A stretch of DNA of 64,000 nt, taken from Flavobacterium branchiarum (GTDB lineage: Bacteria; Bacteroidota; Bacteroidia; Flavobacteriales; Flavobacteriaceae). The DNA lies in assembly GCF_030409845.1 (NCBI RefSeq), contig NZ_JAUFQQ010000003.1, positions 1,798,001-1,862,000 of the forward strand, given 5' to 3'. How positions within the stretch are numbered: the first letter of the stretch is position 1; the number at the start of each line of letters is the position of its first letter. A program made the translations under genes and the position numbers. This document shows, one piece after another, positions 8,016 to 17,232 of the stretch. The notes beneath the pieces are model-generated. The model had not been told where the DNA came from, searched no databases, and saw nothing but the letters and a program-made list of their open reading frames with translations.

Positions 8016-8948
8016 TTAGCTCGAGTAACTTTGTGTAGCAATTTTATCATTGATGCTATCATAAAAAGGAGTTTTTAAGCCATTTTTATGACTGTTTTCA
8101 ATAACATAATCTACTAAGAATTGCTTTTCAGTTTGATTGTTGTTTTCAAAGTCTAATTGCAAAGATGATTTGGATTCAAATGGAAACTTGGTCAATAAAT
8201 CCTTTGCCGTTTCAATGTCTTCATCAGTCAAAATTATATTGCTTTTGCTGGCAAGCGATTGAATTTCTTTCATCATATTTTCGAGAATATGCATTAGGTT
8301 CGCATCTTCCAAAAGCTGTCCGAAAGTAACTTTATAAGCCGATGTTATCCCAGCAACTGGTGCAACAAATAGGTATTTCTTCCAAAGTATTTGATTTATA
8401 TTAGGAACATAAGTTATATCTAAACCTCCTTCGGTCAATAAGATAATTACCCATTTATTCACTTTTTCTCCACCTACAAAAATCTTTCCTGGCCCACCAA
8501 CATGCTGAACTGTTCCTGGTTTTTTTACATTAGAAGCAACATAAATGCAACCTTCCATAATTTGTCCTAATTCAGGTAATGCCTCACGAATTATCTCTTT
8601 GGCATTGACTACATTCTGCAAAGTAATTATAATGGTATCAGCGCTAATACAATCTTTATAGGTATTTATTATTTCACTTACCGAATAAGATTTGCTAGTA
8701 ATTAGTAACACATCTAAGATTCCGATTTCTGCTGGATTATCAGATACTAAATCAGGGAATACCGTTTCTGTTGTACCTTTTGATTCAAAAAATAAACCTT
8801 CGTTTTGTATGGATTTCTTCGTTTCGCCTCTGCAAATAAATATAATCTTGGTTGCACTTGATTTGTATTTCTTTGCTAACGGTGCACCAACAAATCCACC
8901 GATTCCACCAATTCCAAGAATTCCTATTTTTATTGTATCTGAGTTCAT
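8016..8948 (-). CDS. 2-dehydropantoate 2-reductase family protein (ApbA/PanE-like)
   Basis: The 310-residue protein has an N-terminal Rossmann fold with GILGIGGIGGFVGAPLAKKY (GxGxxG) for NADP(H). It also has the C-terminal helical domain of the ApbA/PanE family, with LWKKYLFVAPVAGITS matching the family's catalytic lysine helix. Length is normal. Family members reduce ketopantoate in pantothenate synthesis, but many paralogues act on other 2-oxo acids. Here the gene is monocistronic and divergent from an AraC regulator about 100 bp away, which fits an inducible catabolic or stress role better than housekeeping panE. For that reason no gene symbol is assigned. Confidence 0.8.
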   Translation of the reverse strand: MNSDTIKIGILGIGGIGGFVGAPLAKKYKSSATKIIFICRGETKKSIQNEGLFFESKGTTETVFPDLVSDNPAEIGILDVLLITSKSYSVSEIINTYKDCISADTIIITLQNVVNAKEIIREALPELGQIMEGCIYVASNVKKPGTVQHVGGPGKIFVGGEKVNKWVIILLTEGGLDITYVPNINQILWKKYLFVAPVAGITSAYKVTFGQLLEDANLMHILENMMKEIQSLASKSNIILTDEDIETAKDLLTKFPFESKSSLQLDFENNNQTEKQFLVDYVIENSHKNGLKTPFYDSINDKIATQSYSS

Positions 8949-9026
8949 CTTTTACTATTTAAGGTTTTTAGTTATAGATGCAAAGTAAATAGGTTCGTAT
9001 TCATTAATTGATGTAAAAATATAGGT

Positions 9027-9034
9027 TATATTTG
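9027..9034 (+). promoter_or_regulatory. -7 promoter box of the AraC gene
   Basis: TATATTTG matches TAnnTTTG exactly and ends 15 bases before the ATG at 9050. An in-frame TTG at 9032 lies inside this box and so is ruled out as the translation start. Confidence 0.55.
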
Positions 9035-9049
9035 TATAATTTAAGGATT

Positions 9050-9889
9050 ATGAATAATACATTTTTTATATATAAAGACTTTGAAATTTATTCGGTTGAA
9101 GAATTAACTTGGAAAAAAGAGGTGCATAGACATAATTTTTTCGAGTTGCTTTATATCGAATACGGTACAGGCAATCACATGTTAAATTCGATTCATCATA
9201 ATTATAAGCAACATGATATTTATTTGCTTACGCCAAAAGACTACCATTCTTTTAAAACACTTGAGCCTACAAAGTTTCATTGTTTACGGTTCTTGCCTAA
9301 TTTTTTTTCGAATAAAAAGGAGATTGAAGAAATCGAAAAATTGTTTTATTACCACAATCAACTCAATGGAAATTTGATCTTACAGGAAGATGACAAAGTT
9401 TTTTGCCAGTTGGTTATTTCTAAAATATTAGATGAGGTTGCCAATCAGAAAGAACAAAACGAAATTATAATTAAGAGCTTGATGATGTCGCTTATTCAGA
9501 TAATCAGGAGGAATGCAGGAATCAATGAAAATGATTTTAATATAAAATTGACTGAGGTTTTAAAGATTGATACTATCTTAAGCTACATCCGGTTGAATAT
9601 TGCCAATCCGCATTTGCTTAAGAAAAAAGAAATGGCAAGCTATTTTAATGTTTCTATAAATTACATTGGGGAGTATTTTAAAGCACATTTAAATATCACC
9701 TTACGAGATTACATCAAGCAAACAAAGTTAAAGGTTGTAACTGAAAAGTTGAGTAAAAGTAATTTGACGTTTTCAGAAATAAGTAACGATTTGAGTTTCA
9801 TCGACAGCAGTCATTTTAATAAATTTATAATGCGAAGCACGGGTATGTCACCATCAGAATTTAAAAAATCATTGATTGTTCCCTCGTAG
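9050..9889 (+). CDS. AraC family transcriptional regulator with cupin sensor domain
   Basis: About 279 residues from the ATG at 9050. The N-terminal half is a small cupin with VHRHNFFELLYIEYGTGNHM, the usual ligand pocket of this class. The C-terminal half carries two HTH motifs, KKEMASYFNVSINYIGEYFK and FSEISNDLSFIDSSHFNKFI, ending with the MSPSEFKK signature. It is divergent from the PanE-like gene, which is its most likely target. It closely resembles the AraC protein at 59128 in layout. The 3' end is followed at once by a hairpin and a heptamer array. Confidence 0.9.
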   Translation: MNNTFFIYKDFEIYSVEELTWKKEVHRHNFFELLYIEYGTGNHMLNSIHHNYKQHDIYLLTPKDYHSFKTLEPTKFHCLRFLPNFFSNKKEIEEIEKLFYYHNQLNGNLILQEDDKVFCQLVISKILDEVANQKEQNEIIIKSLMMSLIQIIRRNAGINENDFNIKLTEVLKIDTILSYIRLNIANPHLLKKKEMASYFNVSINYIGEYFKAHLNITLRDYIKQTKLKVVTEKLSKSNLTFSEISNDLSFIDSSHFNKFIMRSTGMSPSEFKKSLIVPS

Positions 9890-9909
9890 AGACGCACTTT
9901 AGTGCGTCT
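9890..9909. terminator. Hairpin immediately after the AraC stop codon
   Basis: AGACGCAC (9890-9897) and GTGCGTCT (9902-9909) form an 8-bp perfect stem with loop TTTA. It starts one base after the stop codon. The 3' flank is not T-rich, so it may be a dispersed palindrome rather than a classical terminator. Confidence 0.55.
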
Positions 9910-9910
9910 T

Positions 9911-10040
9911 ATGTGAAAACGTAAAACGTAAAACGTAAAACGTAAAACGTAAAACGTAAAACGTAAAACGTAAAACGTAAAACGTAAAACGTAAAACGTA
10001 AAACGTAAAACGTAAAATGTGAAAACGTGAAAACTTGAAG
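9911..10040. repeat. Heptamer tandem array (14 exact ACGTAAA units with variant flanks)
   Basis: Bases 9919-10016 are exactly 14 copies of ACGTAAA. The core is bracketed by ATGTGAAA at 9911-9918 and 10017-10024, then ACGTGAAA and ACTTGAAG. The two minus-strand frames that stay open across it (9811-10080 and 9899-10099) are by-products of the 7-bp period and are not genes. It lies between two convergent genes. Confidence 0.9.
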
Positions 10041-10108
10041 GAACGCGGATGACGCGGATTATAAAGGATTTTAAAAGCAATAAATAAAATCTGCATCATC
10101 TGCGTTCC
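10040..10108. repeat. REP-like imperfect palindromic element
   Basis: GGAACGCGGATGACGCGGAT at the left end is mirrored by the complement of ATCTGCATCATCTGCGTTCC at the right end, giving an approximately 69-base hairpin with a few mismatches. Related half copies occur at about 43177 and 43331. This looks like a dispersed non-coding element. Confidence 0.7.
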
Positions 10109-10150
10109 ATTTTAGACAATCTCTAGAGCCTCCAAAATTCTAAAAACAAA

Positions 10151-10187
10151 AAAAACACCTTTAAACATATTGCTTAAAGGTGTTTTT
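10151..10187. terminator. Bidirectional intrinsic terminator between AraC and CzcA-like genes
   Basis: AAAAACACCTTTAA (10151-10164) pairs perfectly with TTAAAGGTGTTTTT (10174-10187), with a 9-base loop. A and T runs lie on both sides. It sits 19 bases beyond the stop of the leftward metal-efflux operon. Confidence 0.85.
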
Positions 10188-10206
10188 GAAATTAAATTAA
10201 TTCTAA

Positions 10207-13200
10207 TTATGAATCGGTGTTGCTAGTATCTTTTTTACGATATACCAGATAAAACACTTGTGGTAATACAGTTAATGATAATATCATACAAGCTATTAAT
10301 CCTCCTACAATCATAATTGCTAATGGTTTTTGTACCTCAGATCCCATTCCTGTAGACAATGCAGCAGGTAATAATCCAAGTGAACCCATAAGAGCAATCA
10401 TAACAATAGGACGAATTCGGCTGTAAATACCATTTGAGATAGCGTCTTTTAGATGCATATTGGCTCTCATGTTTTCTTTTATTATTCCGATGAGGACAAT
10501 ACTATCAATTGCACTAACACCAAAGAGAATGATAAAACCAATTCCAGCAGATATTCCGAATACAGTTCCAGTTATCCATAAAGATAAGAACCCACCAATG
10601 AAGGCATATGGCATTGCACTTATAGCTACAAGAGTGTCTTTGAAATTTCCAAAGTTAAAATACAACAGACATAAAATCAGTATTAATACTACAGGAACAA
10701 TAAGAGCTAATTGTTTAGAAGCTCTTTCTTTACTTTCAAATTCTCCAGCCCATTTCATTATATTCTCTTTAGGAAGTTTTACTTCGGCAGCTACTTTTTT
10801 CTGAGCTTCATCGATTGTACTTCCTAAATCACGACCTTCGATACTAAAACCTACAGCAATATATCTGCTATTTCCTTCACGATATATAAACGTTGGACCA
10901 GTTTTATATTCTACGGTAGCGATTTCTTTTAAAGGCACCTTTTTCCCGTTCATAGTTGGAATAAGGATATCTTCAATTTTTTCTTTAGAGTCACGATATT
11001 CTTTTTCGAAACGTAAGCTAATATCAAAAATCTTTTCGTCATCATAAAACTTCGTTGCGGCTTGCCCACCAATAGTCATTCGGATAACGGCTTGAGCATC
11101 GGCAGTTGTAATTGCATAACGCGCCATTTTTTCATCATGAAGGTGGATTCTCAATTCAGGTAAACCAATGTTTTTGTATACGTTTATGTCTTCGATTCCT
11201 CTAACATCTTTGATAGATTTAGCTACTTTTGCGGCCATTTCTTCAAGTTGGAATAAGTCATTACCGAAAATTTTAATTACAAGCGGACTTTTTACTCCTG
11301 CAACATATTCTTCAACATTATCTTGAATAGGCTGACTAAATCCAAAATTAATTCCGGGATAAACATCCAACTCTTTTTTAATCTCGGCGATTAAATCGTC
11401 TTTACTAATTTTACGTTTCCATTCATCTTGATGTAGTAATTCAATATGCAATTCAATATTGAAAAAACCTGTTGGATCCGTTCCATCATTCGGTCTTCCT
11501 GTTTGTGTAAGAATGAATTTGACTTCTTCAAATTTCCTTATTTTCCCTTTCATTTCTTTGGTAAGTCTAACGGCTTCATCCAAATTGATGCTGTTTGGTA
11601 AAGTGGCTCTTATATAAATTGCCCCTTCGTTTAGTTTCGGAATAAATTCGGAACCATAAAAAGCAAATTTCCCACAGCATAAAGCAAGTAAAGCTATAAA
11701 GCCGTATAAAGTTGCTTTACGATGACGCGTACTCCATTTAAACAGTTTAAATAGATTTTCTCTAAAGAAACGTGAAATCATATTTTCTTTTTCGACAATA
11801 TTTTTGGTCAACATTACTTTACACATTGCGGGTACGTAGGTAAGTGACAAAATTAGTGATCCTAATAGCGCATAACTTAATGTATAGGCTAGGGGAGAGA
11901 ACATTTTTCCTTCTACTTTCGTGAAAGAGAATATAGGAAGCAGTGCAACAATTAAGATAATTAGAGCAAAGAAGATATACGTAGCTACACTACCCACACT
12001 TTTTTTGATTAGCCCCATTTTACTCATGCTGTTAAAACGTTCCATACCTACTTTATGGGCTTTCTTTTCGAGTGAAACAAAGACCTGTTCGACTATGACC
12101 AGTGTTCCTTCGAGTAGTAGTCCAAAATCTAAAGCTCCCATAGAGATTAAATTGGCTGGTAATCCTTGAATTCGCAACATGATAATTGCAAACAAGAATG
12201 AAAGCGGAATAACAGAAGCTACAATTAAAGAAGTTCGCCAATTGTAAAGGAAAATAAATACAATTAGGGATACAAGTAAAATACCTTCAACAAGGTTTTT
12301 TGTAACTGTTTTTACGGTTGTGTTAACTAATTCGGTACGGTCAATAAACGGCACTATTTTTACATTATCAGGTAGTACGCGTTCGTTAAGTTCGTTTAAA
12401 CGATCTTTAAGTTTCTTAATAACCTCACCCGGGTTTTCACCACGAAGCATAATTACAATACCTTCCACAACATCGTCTTCACCATCTAAACCTACTTGTC
12501 CCAGTCTTGGTTTAGCAGATATAGTTACTTCGGCTACGTGTTTTACTAATATTGGTGCTGCTCCTTTGGTTTCTATAAGGATGTTACCAATGTCTTCTAT
12601 TTTATTGATAAGACCAACACCTCTTACTACATAAGCTTGATCACCACGTTGTATTACATCTCCACCTACATTTATATTACTTTTTGATACAGCTTCGTAA
12701 ACATCGAGAGCTGATAGATTGTAATTTTCTAATTGAGTAGGGTTAATTTTTATTTCAAATATTTTTTCTTCACCACCAAAGCTAACTACATCGGCAACTC
12801 CGGGAACAGAAACTAGTTCTTTCTCGATTACCCAATCTTGAATAGCTTTTACTTCTTTAATAGGTAAATCACTTTTTATGATATATCTAAAAATTTCGCC
12901 AGTTGCTCCGGATGGTGGTTCAATATCTACATCGGCTCCTTCTGGTAAATCCAAACCGTTAAGACGATTGGATGCATATTGCTGTGCATAAAAATCATCA
13001 ACATCTTCATCAAATAATACGGTTACTACTGATAATCCAAAAAGCGAAATAGAACGTACTTCTGCTTTTTTAGGTATTGTATTCATTTGTTTGGATATTG
13101 GCAGTGTGATAAATTTTTCAACTTCTTCAGCACTTCTACCTGGCCATTGTGTAATTATCCTTGCTCGGGTATTGGTTACGTCGGGAAAAGCTTCTATAGG

Positions 13201-13311
13201 CGTATTGATATAGCTTACTATTCCGGCTACTAGTAACACTGCTGTCAGGAAAAAAACTATAAGTGAGTTTTTTAACGAGAATGCTACTAAACCTTGTACA
13301 AATTTTTTCAT
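10207..13311 (-). CDS. Heavy-metal efflux RND pump, inner-membrane subunit (CzcA/CusA-like)
   Basis: A 1034-residue HME-type RND transporter. It starts MKKFVQGLVAFSLKNSLIVF and shows the AFPDVTNTRARIITQWPGRS signature of CzcA proteins. TM4 reads DFGLLLEGTLVIVEQ, where the usual CzcA pattern is DFG..xDG......E, so the second acidic position is Glu instead of Asp. TM10 contains GVSAIDSIVLIG. It is the last gene of a CBA-type operon after the outer-membrane and adaptor genes and downstream of a two-component system. Export of divalent (Zn, Co, Cd, Ni) or monovalent (Cu, Ag) metal is likely. The altered TM4 motif prevents a confident metal assignment. Confidence 0.92.
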   Translation of the reverse strand: MKKFVQGLVAFSLKNSLIVFFLTAVLLVAGIVSYINTPIEAFPDVTNTRARIITQWPGRSAEEVEKFITLPISKQMNTIPKKAEVRSISLFGLSVVTVLFDEDVDDFYAQQYASNRLNGLDLPEGADVDIEPPSGATGEIFRYIIKSDLPIKEVKAIQDWVIEKELVSVPGVADVVSFGGEEKIFEIKINPTQLENYNLSALDVYEAVSKSNINVGGDVIQRGDQAYVVRGVGLINKIEDIGNILIETKGAAPILVKHVAEVTISAKPRLGQVGLDGEDDVVEGIVIMLRGENPGEVIKKLKDRLNELNERVLPDNVKIVPFIDRTELVNTTVKTVTKNLVEGILLVSLIVFIFLYNWRTSLIVASVIPLSFLFAIIMLRIQGLPANLISMGALDFGLLLEGTLVIVEQVFVSLEKKAHKVGMERFNSMSKMGLIKKSVGSVATYIFFALIILIVALLPIFSFTKVEGKMFSPLAYTLSYALLGSLILSLTYVPAMCKVMLTKNIVEKENMISRFFRENLFKLFKWSTRHRKATLYGFIALLALCCGKFAFYGSEFIPKLNEGAIYIRATLPNSINLDEAVRLTKEMKGKIRKFEEVKFILTQTGRPNDGTDPTGFFNIELHIELLHQDEWKRKISKDDLIAEIKKELDVYPGINFGFSQPIQDNVEEYVAGVKSPLVIKIFGNDLFQLEEMAAKVAKSIKDVRGIEDINVYKNIGLPELRIHLHDEKMARYAITTADAQAVIRMTIGGQAATKFYDDEKIFDISLRFEKEYRDSKEKIEDILIPTMNGKKVPLKEIATVEYKTGPTFIYREGNSRYIAVGFSIEGRDLGSTIDEAQKKVAAEVKLPKENIMKWAGEFESKERASKQLALIVPVVLILILCLLYFNFGNFKDTLVAISAMPYAFIGGFLSLWITGTVFGISAGIGFIILFGVSAIDSIVLIGIIKENMRANMHLKDAISNGIYSRIRPIVMIALMGSLGLLPAALSTGMGSEVQKPLAIMIVGGLIACMILSLTVLPQVFYLVYRKKDTSNTDS

Positions 13312-13348
13312 GTCTTGTATTGTGTTTATCCGTTTTTATGGAGGATAC

Positions 13349-14437
13349 TTAGTTTTTTAATCTTTCGTGAATCAACAAGTGATTTTGAGTAATAACCTTT
13401 TCACCTTCTTTAACTCCTTTATCAAAATAAATCCAGTTATTGTTTTTTATAATTGGTGTTATCTCTCTGGTTTCAATAGTGCAATCGTCTTTATAGATTA
13501 AGATATAATTACGATTATTGTCAAAAATGGATGCTTTTGCTGGAATAGCAACAAGCATTTCATCTCCTAAGCGTTTGTCAATAATGATATCTGCAGTCAT
13601 TCCAGGTTTTAACTTTAGATTTTTGTTTTCCATTACAATTCTAGCTTTAAGCACATGTTCTTCGGCATCAAAAACTTTAGAAAGCATGGTTATTTTTCCT
13701 TTAAATATTTCTCCGGGATAAGCAGGTGTTGTAACATCTACAAGCATGTTCTCTGTAACGTTTTTTAGATTACTGGTATAAACATTAACCAATACCCATA
13801 TTTCTTTTAAATCAGAAATTGTAAATAGCGGTTCGCTGCCACTAGTAATTTGCATTCCGGGACTAATGTTTTTAGCTACAACATAGCCCTCAGTAGGTGC
13901 TTTTATCTGGAAAACAGCTCTTTCGCTACTAGCGCTAAACATGGCTAAGTTTGCTTTTACGTTTTCAAGTGAAGATTTTAAGACATCCAATTCACTTTGT
14001 GCTTGCATAAGATCTTTTTGTGAAGCAATTCCATCATCGAACATTGATTTCGTAGCCTGCAACTGACGCTTAGCAACAGCTAATTGGGACTGTATTGATT
14101 TACTTTCTGATTGCATACTGTTGAGTTCAGTACTTTTTATTTCAGCTAGCACTTGTCCCTTTTTTACATAATCACCCAATGAAAAAGTAGTTTTGGTTAT
14201 AATTCCTTCTACAAGGCTATTAAATTGAACTACATGATCGTTATTATAAGTAATGTTTCCCGTAAGATTAATAGATTCACTAACCGCACGCTTTTGTGCA
14301 GACTCGATAATGATTTTTTCTTTTAGGTCTTTATCGATACAGAATTTCTCGTCTTTTGTATCTTTAATTTCTTCTTTTTTGCCACATCCGGAAACGAGCA
14401 TTAGCCCAAGGATAGGAAGTAAAATATGTTTCTTCAT
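13349..14437 (-). CDS. Metal efflux periplasmic adaptor lipoprotein (CzcB/CusB-like)
   Basis: A 362-residue membrane-fusion protein with lipoprotein signal MKKHILLPILGLMLVSGC. The adaptor features are in order: barrel-sandwich half VVQFNSLVEGIITKTTFSLG, alpha-hairpin SESKSIQSQLAVAKRQLQAT, second half FQIKAPTEGYVVAKNISPGM, and a beta-barrel starting ISDLKEIWVLVNVY. It lies between the outer-membrane factor (51-base gap) and the RND pump (37-base gap). No histidine-rich metal-binding tail like that of some CzcB proteins is seen. Assignment rests on fold and operon position. Confidence 0.9.
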   Translation of the reverse strand: MKKHILLPILGLMLVSGCGKKEEIKDTKDEKFCIDKDLKEKIIIESAQKRAVSESINLTGNITYNNDHVVQFNSLVEGIITKTTFSLGDYVKKGQVLAEIKSTELNSMQSESKSIQSQLAVAKRQLQATKSMFDDGIASQKDLMQAQSELDVLKSSLENVKANLAMFSASSERAVFQIKAPTEGYVVAKNISPGMQITSGSEPLFTISDLKEIWVLVNVYTSNLKNVTENMLVDVTTPAYPGEIFKGKITMLSKVFDAEEHVLKARIVMENKNLKLKPGMTADIIIDKRLGDEMLVAIPAKASIFDNNRNYILIYKDDCTIETREITPIIKNNNWIYFDKGVKEGEKVITQNHLLIHERLKN

Positions 14438-14488
14438 TATGTTTGTTATTATTTTAGATAATTAGCACAGTTTTCGAGATTAGGATAA

Positions 14489-15775
14489 TTAGTTAATTTC
14501 CTGACCAGCGATGTAACTTAGTTCTTCAAGGTTTTTATTAAGGTCTTTTTTAGAATTTAGCAGTATTGATTTGTTTTCTATATAGGCCTCTACAAAATCA
14601 AGATATTCTAATATACTGGTATTTCTTTGCATGAAGTTTTTACGATAGCTTTCTAAAAGTTTATCCAAATCGCCTTCATAATTAGATTCAACACTTTCGT
14701 ATAGTTTTTTGGTAACGATTAAATCTTCATAGGCTTGTAATACTTCAGCTTGTACGCTAATTGCTTTTTCTTCGGTTAGTAATTTACCTTGATCGATAGC
14801 AATTTTTGCAGCTTTAATATTTCCTTGGTTTCTATTAAAAAATGGAAGATCCATAGCAAAACCTACACCAACGAAATCGTTCATTAAACTAGCACCACGA
14901 TCATAACTAACCCCAAGAGTAACATCAGGAGTTCGCATTGCTTTTTCGTATTTGTATTTTTTTGTATTATATTCATTTCCTAGTTTAAGGACTTTCATAT
15001 CAGGTCTGTTTTCTACAGCCGATGCCATAAGATTACCTAAGTTTATGTTATCAATGTTTTTATTATCAGGAACAAAACCATCATTAGTAAGCTTAATGTA
15101 GCTCGTTGCAGGAAGGTTCATTAGGACTTTTAATTCTTTTTGTAATGAATTGTTTTCCTTTTTTAGGTCGGTGATTTCTTTTAAGAATTGTAATTCAGAT
15201 GCCTTTAATCTAATGTATTCTCCTTTACCAATATTTCCCTGTGTAACTTGATTGCTATAGGCTTTGAGTAATGTTTGCATCGAAGCAAGTTGTTTTTGGT
15301 AAACGGCTTCTTGAGCTTGAACAAATTGTAGTTCAGTTAGATTTCCTCTAAACTCAATTTTCAGATTGCGTAAAAAAGTTTTAAAGTATTCTTTGGCAAT
15401 ATCTACGCCTACTTTTTCCATGGCAATCATCTTTTTTCTTTTTCCAGCAGTTTGGATAAGTTGCTCCAGCTCGGCATTAACTTGAGATGTAGTACCAAAA
15501 TTTCCCCATAAAGGAGGTAATTTTTGTGCTGTAGCATTACTCCAAAGATTTATCTCTGAAACAGTAAGCGTTGGATTTGGCCATAATTTTGCCTGAATAA
15601 CTTGTGCATCAGCAATATCGATGTTTAGCTTTTCGGAAATAAGAGAAAGATTCTTATCTAGAAACAAAGCCTCGGCCTGTGTTCGAGAAAGAACAATTGT
15701 ATCGTTTTTTGTATTGATTTGTGCCACAGCTTTGTGTGATACAATAACGAGTAGGGTTAAGATTATACGTTTCAA
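14489..15775 (-). CDS. Metal efflux outer-membrane factor (CzcC-like TolC family)
   Basis: The 428-residue protein has a cleavable signal peptide (MKRIILTLLVIVSHKAVA, then QINTK), not a lipobox. Two OEP repeats follow. The first contains AKLWPNPTLTVSEINLWSNA, typical of CzcC-type proteins, and the second contains GVGFAMDLPFFNRNQGNIKA. It is the first gene of the czcCBA-like operon. Its start codon is preceded at 22 bases by a TAGCTTTG -7 box. It completes the tripartite metal exporter with the next two genes. Confidence 0.9.
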   Translation of the reverse strand: MKRIILTLLVIVSHKAVAQINTKNDTIVLSRTQAEALFLDKNLSLISEKLNIDIADAQVIQAKLWPNPTLTVSEINLWSNATAQKLPPLWGNFGTTSQVNAELEQLIQTAGKRKKMIAMEKVGVDIAKEYFKTFLRNLKIEFRGNLTELQFVQAQEAVYQKQLASMQTLLKAYSNQVTQGNIGKGEYIRLKASELQFLKEITDLKKENNSLQKELKVLMNLPATSYIKLTNDGFVPDNKNIDNINLGNLMASAVENRPDMKVLKLGNEYNTKKYKYEKAMRTPDVTLGVSYDRGASLMNDFVGVGFAMDLPFFNRNQGNIKAAKIAIDQGKLLTEEKAISVQAEVLQAYEDLIVTKKLYESVESNYEGDLDKLLESYRKNFMQRNTSILEYLDFVEAYIENKSILLNSKKDLNKNLEELSYIAGQEIN

Positions 15776-15797
15776 ATTATGTTGTTTTAATATGGTG

Positions 15798-15805
15798 CAA
15801 AGCTA
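15798..15805 (-). promoter_or_regulatory. -7 promoter box of the metal-efflux operon
   Basis: CAAAGCTA on the plus strand reads TAGCTTTG on the minus strand, a full match to TAnnTTTG, 22 bases before the first start codon. A convincing TTTG box upstream was not found, as might be expected of an activator-dependent promoter. Confidence 0.45.
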
Positions 15806-15871
15806 CTTGCGGTATATTAAATGATAATTTGATGTATATTATAAGAAGATTAGAGCAACATTAGAAAACGA

Positions 15872-17230
15872 TTAGAGTGCCGGAAATAGTAAGGTTACCG
15901 TAGTACCTTCGTCTTTTTTAGATACAATTGTAAAATGAATATTATTTTGTTTGAAGATAATGTTAGCTAAAGATAATCCTACACCGCTCCCTTTAATTTC
16001 ATTTACATTTTTGCCCCTGTAAAAGGTTTGTTTGATAAATTTTAAGTCGTTTTCACTGATACCAGTTCCGTGGTCTTCGATTACAATTTTTAATTGATTG
16101 TCTTGTTGTAACAGGCTTATTTTTATAGGATTGCCATTTGAATATTTAACGGCATTCTCTATGATATTATACAATGCAATTTTAATTTCATTGCTATTTC
16201 CTTTTATCGAAAGTAGTTTGTCATTAGTGATTTCTATTGCAATTTGTATTTGAGCGTCTTTTAATTTGTGTACAGCAGGCAATTGGTCGTTAATATCCCA
16301 TACCAATTCATCTACTCTAAAAACTTCATTAAGTTCGGTATTATCTCTAAGTCCAGAAAGCATCATAAGTGTATTTAGGGTATCTTCTATTTGATACACG
16401 TTTTCTAATACTTTTTCAGACATCTCTTTATACTCAACACTGGTTCTTTCCTTTTGAGCAAATACCTCTAGATTTCCTGATATGGCTGTTAAAGGTGTTT
16501 TAAATTCATGAGAAACATAATTTATAAAGTTTTTTTGAATCACAAATGTATCAGATAAACGCTTAAACAAATTATTGTAGGTTTCTATAAGTTCTTGAAT
16601 TTCGTCTTTTGTATCTGGAGAAATAATTTGTCTATCTAATGATGAAGCTTCTATTTCGTTTACCTGATTTACGATATTCTTTATTGGACTATAAGCAAGG
16701 TTCGATAATTTTCGACTAACCAGATATATTATTATAAGCCCAATAATTAGAACTAGTACCATGATTATTAGTAATCGATTAGTAATCGTTTTAAATTCGA
16801 CATCATTTTTTTTAACAAAAACCACAAAGTCTCCTTGGTTGTCATGGTAATAACTTCCAAAATAAAAATGATGTTTTGATTTAAAACTTAATTTTCTATA
16901 TTTTCGGATATAGTCTAGTCTTTCGGGAGTTATATTTTTATCACTTTCTTTTTCGCCATAGACAATTTCGTTTTGCTTGTTATAAACACGAGTTACAATC
17001 TCTTGAGAGTTTTCTTTGAATTGTTGCCCAATGATTAAATGTTGATTTTCGGGTAATTCATCTTTCTCTAAATAGAATATTCCAGTAAGCAAACACGTTT
17101 TTTGAAGTTCATTGTACATTATCTTTTCTGAATAGCTGTAAAATGATAAGTAGGTTATAATCGAAGCAATTATAAATACAATGCTAAAAGTAAAGGATGA
17201 TATTAATGTAAATCTGTTGCGTATTTTCAT
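15872..17230 (-). CDS. Sensor histidine kinase (metal-efflux two-component system)
   Basis: A 452-residue membrane kinase. TM1 is near residues 10-32, followed by a periplasmic sensor of about 110 residues and TM2 near 150-170. A HAMP region, the HisKA motif VSHEFKTPLTAISGNLEVF and the ATPase domain follow. N box: NIIENAVKYS; G1: EDHGTGISE; G2: GSGVGLSLANIIF. It lies 2 bases after the response regulator and directly before the CzcCBA-like genes. It probably senses periplasmic metal, as CusS or CzcS do; this role is inferred from position. Confidence 0.92.
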   Translation of the reverse strand: MKIRNRFTLISSFTFSIVFIIASIITYLSFYSYSEKIMYNELQKTCLLTGIFYLEKDELPENQHLIIGQQFKENSQEIVTRVYNKQNEIVYGEKESDKNITPERLDYIRKYRKLSFKSKHHFYFGSYYHDNQGDFVVFVKKNDVEFKTITNRLLIIMVLVLIIGLIIIYLVSRKLSNLAYSPIKNIVNQVNEIEASSLDRQIISPDTKDEIQELIETYNNLFKRLSDTFVIQKNFINYVSHEFKTPLTAISGNLEVFAQKERTSVEYKEMSEKVLENVYQIEDTLNTLMMLSGLRDNTELNEVFRVDELVWDINDQLPAVHKLKDAQIQIAIEITNDKLLSIKGNSNEIKIALYNIIENAVKYSNGNPIKISLLQQDNQLKIVIEDHGTGISENDLKFIKQTFYRGKNVNEIKGSGVGLSLANIIFKQNNIHFTIVSKKDEGTTVTLLFPAL

Positions 17231-17232
17231 GG

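Noticed and set aside
9911-10040. CRISPR array
   Set aside because: Units are 7 bp and contiguous with no unique spacers; no cas gene is nearby. The same applies to the arrays at 40.2, 52.9 and 60.3 kb.
9811-10099. Two minus-strand frames with repeated FYVLRFT residues
   Set aside because: Same artefact of the ACGTAAA heptamer array; one of them overlaps the AraC 3' end antisense.
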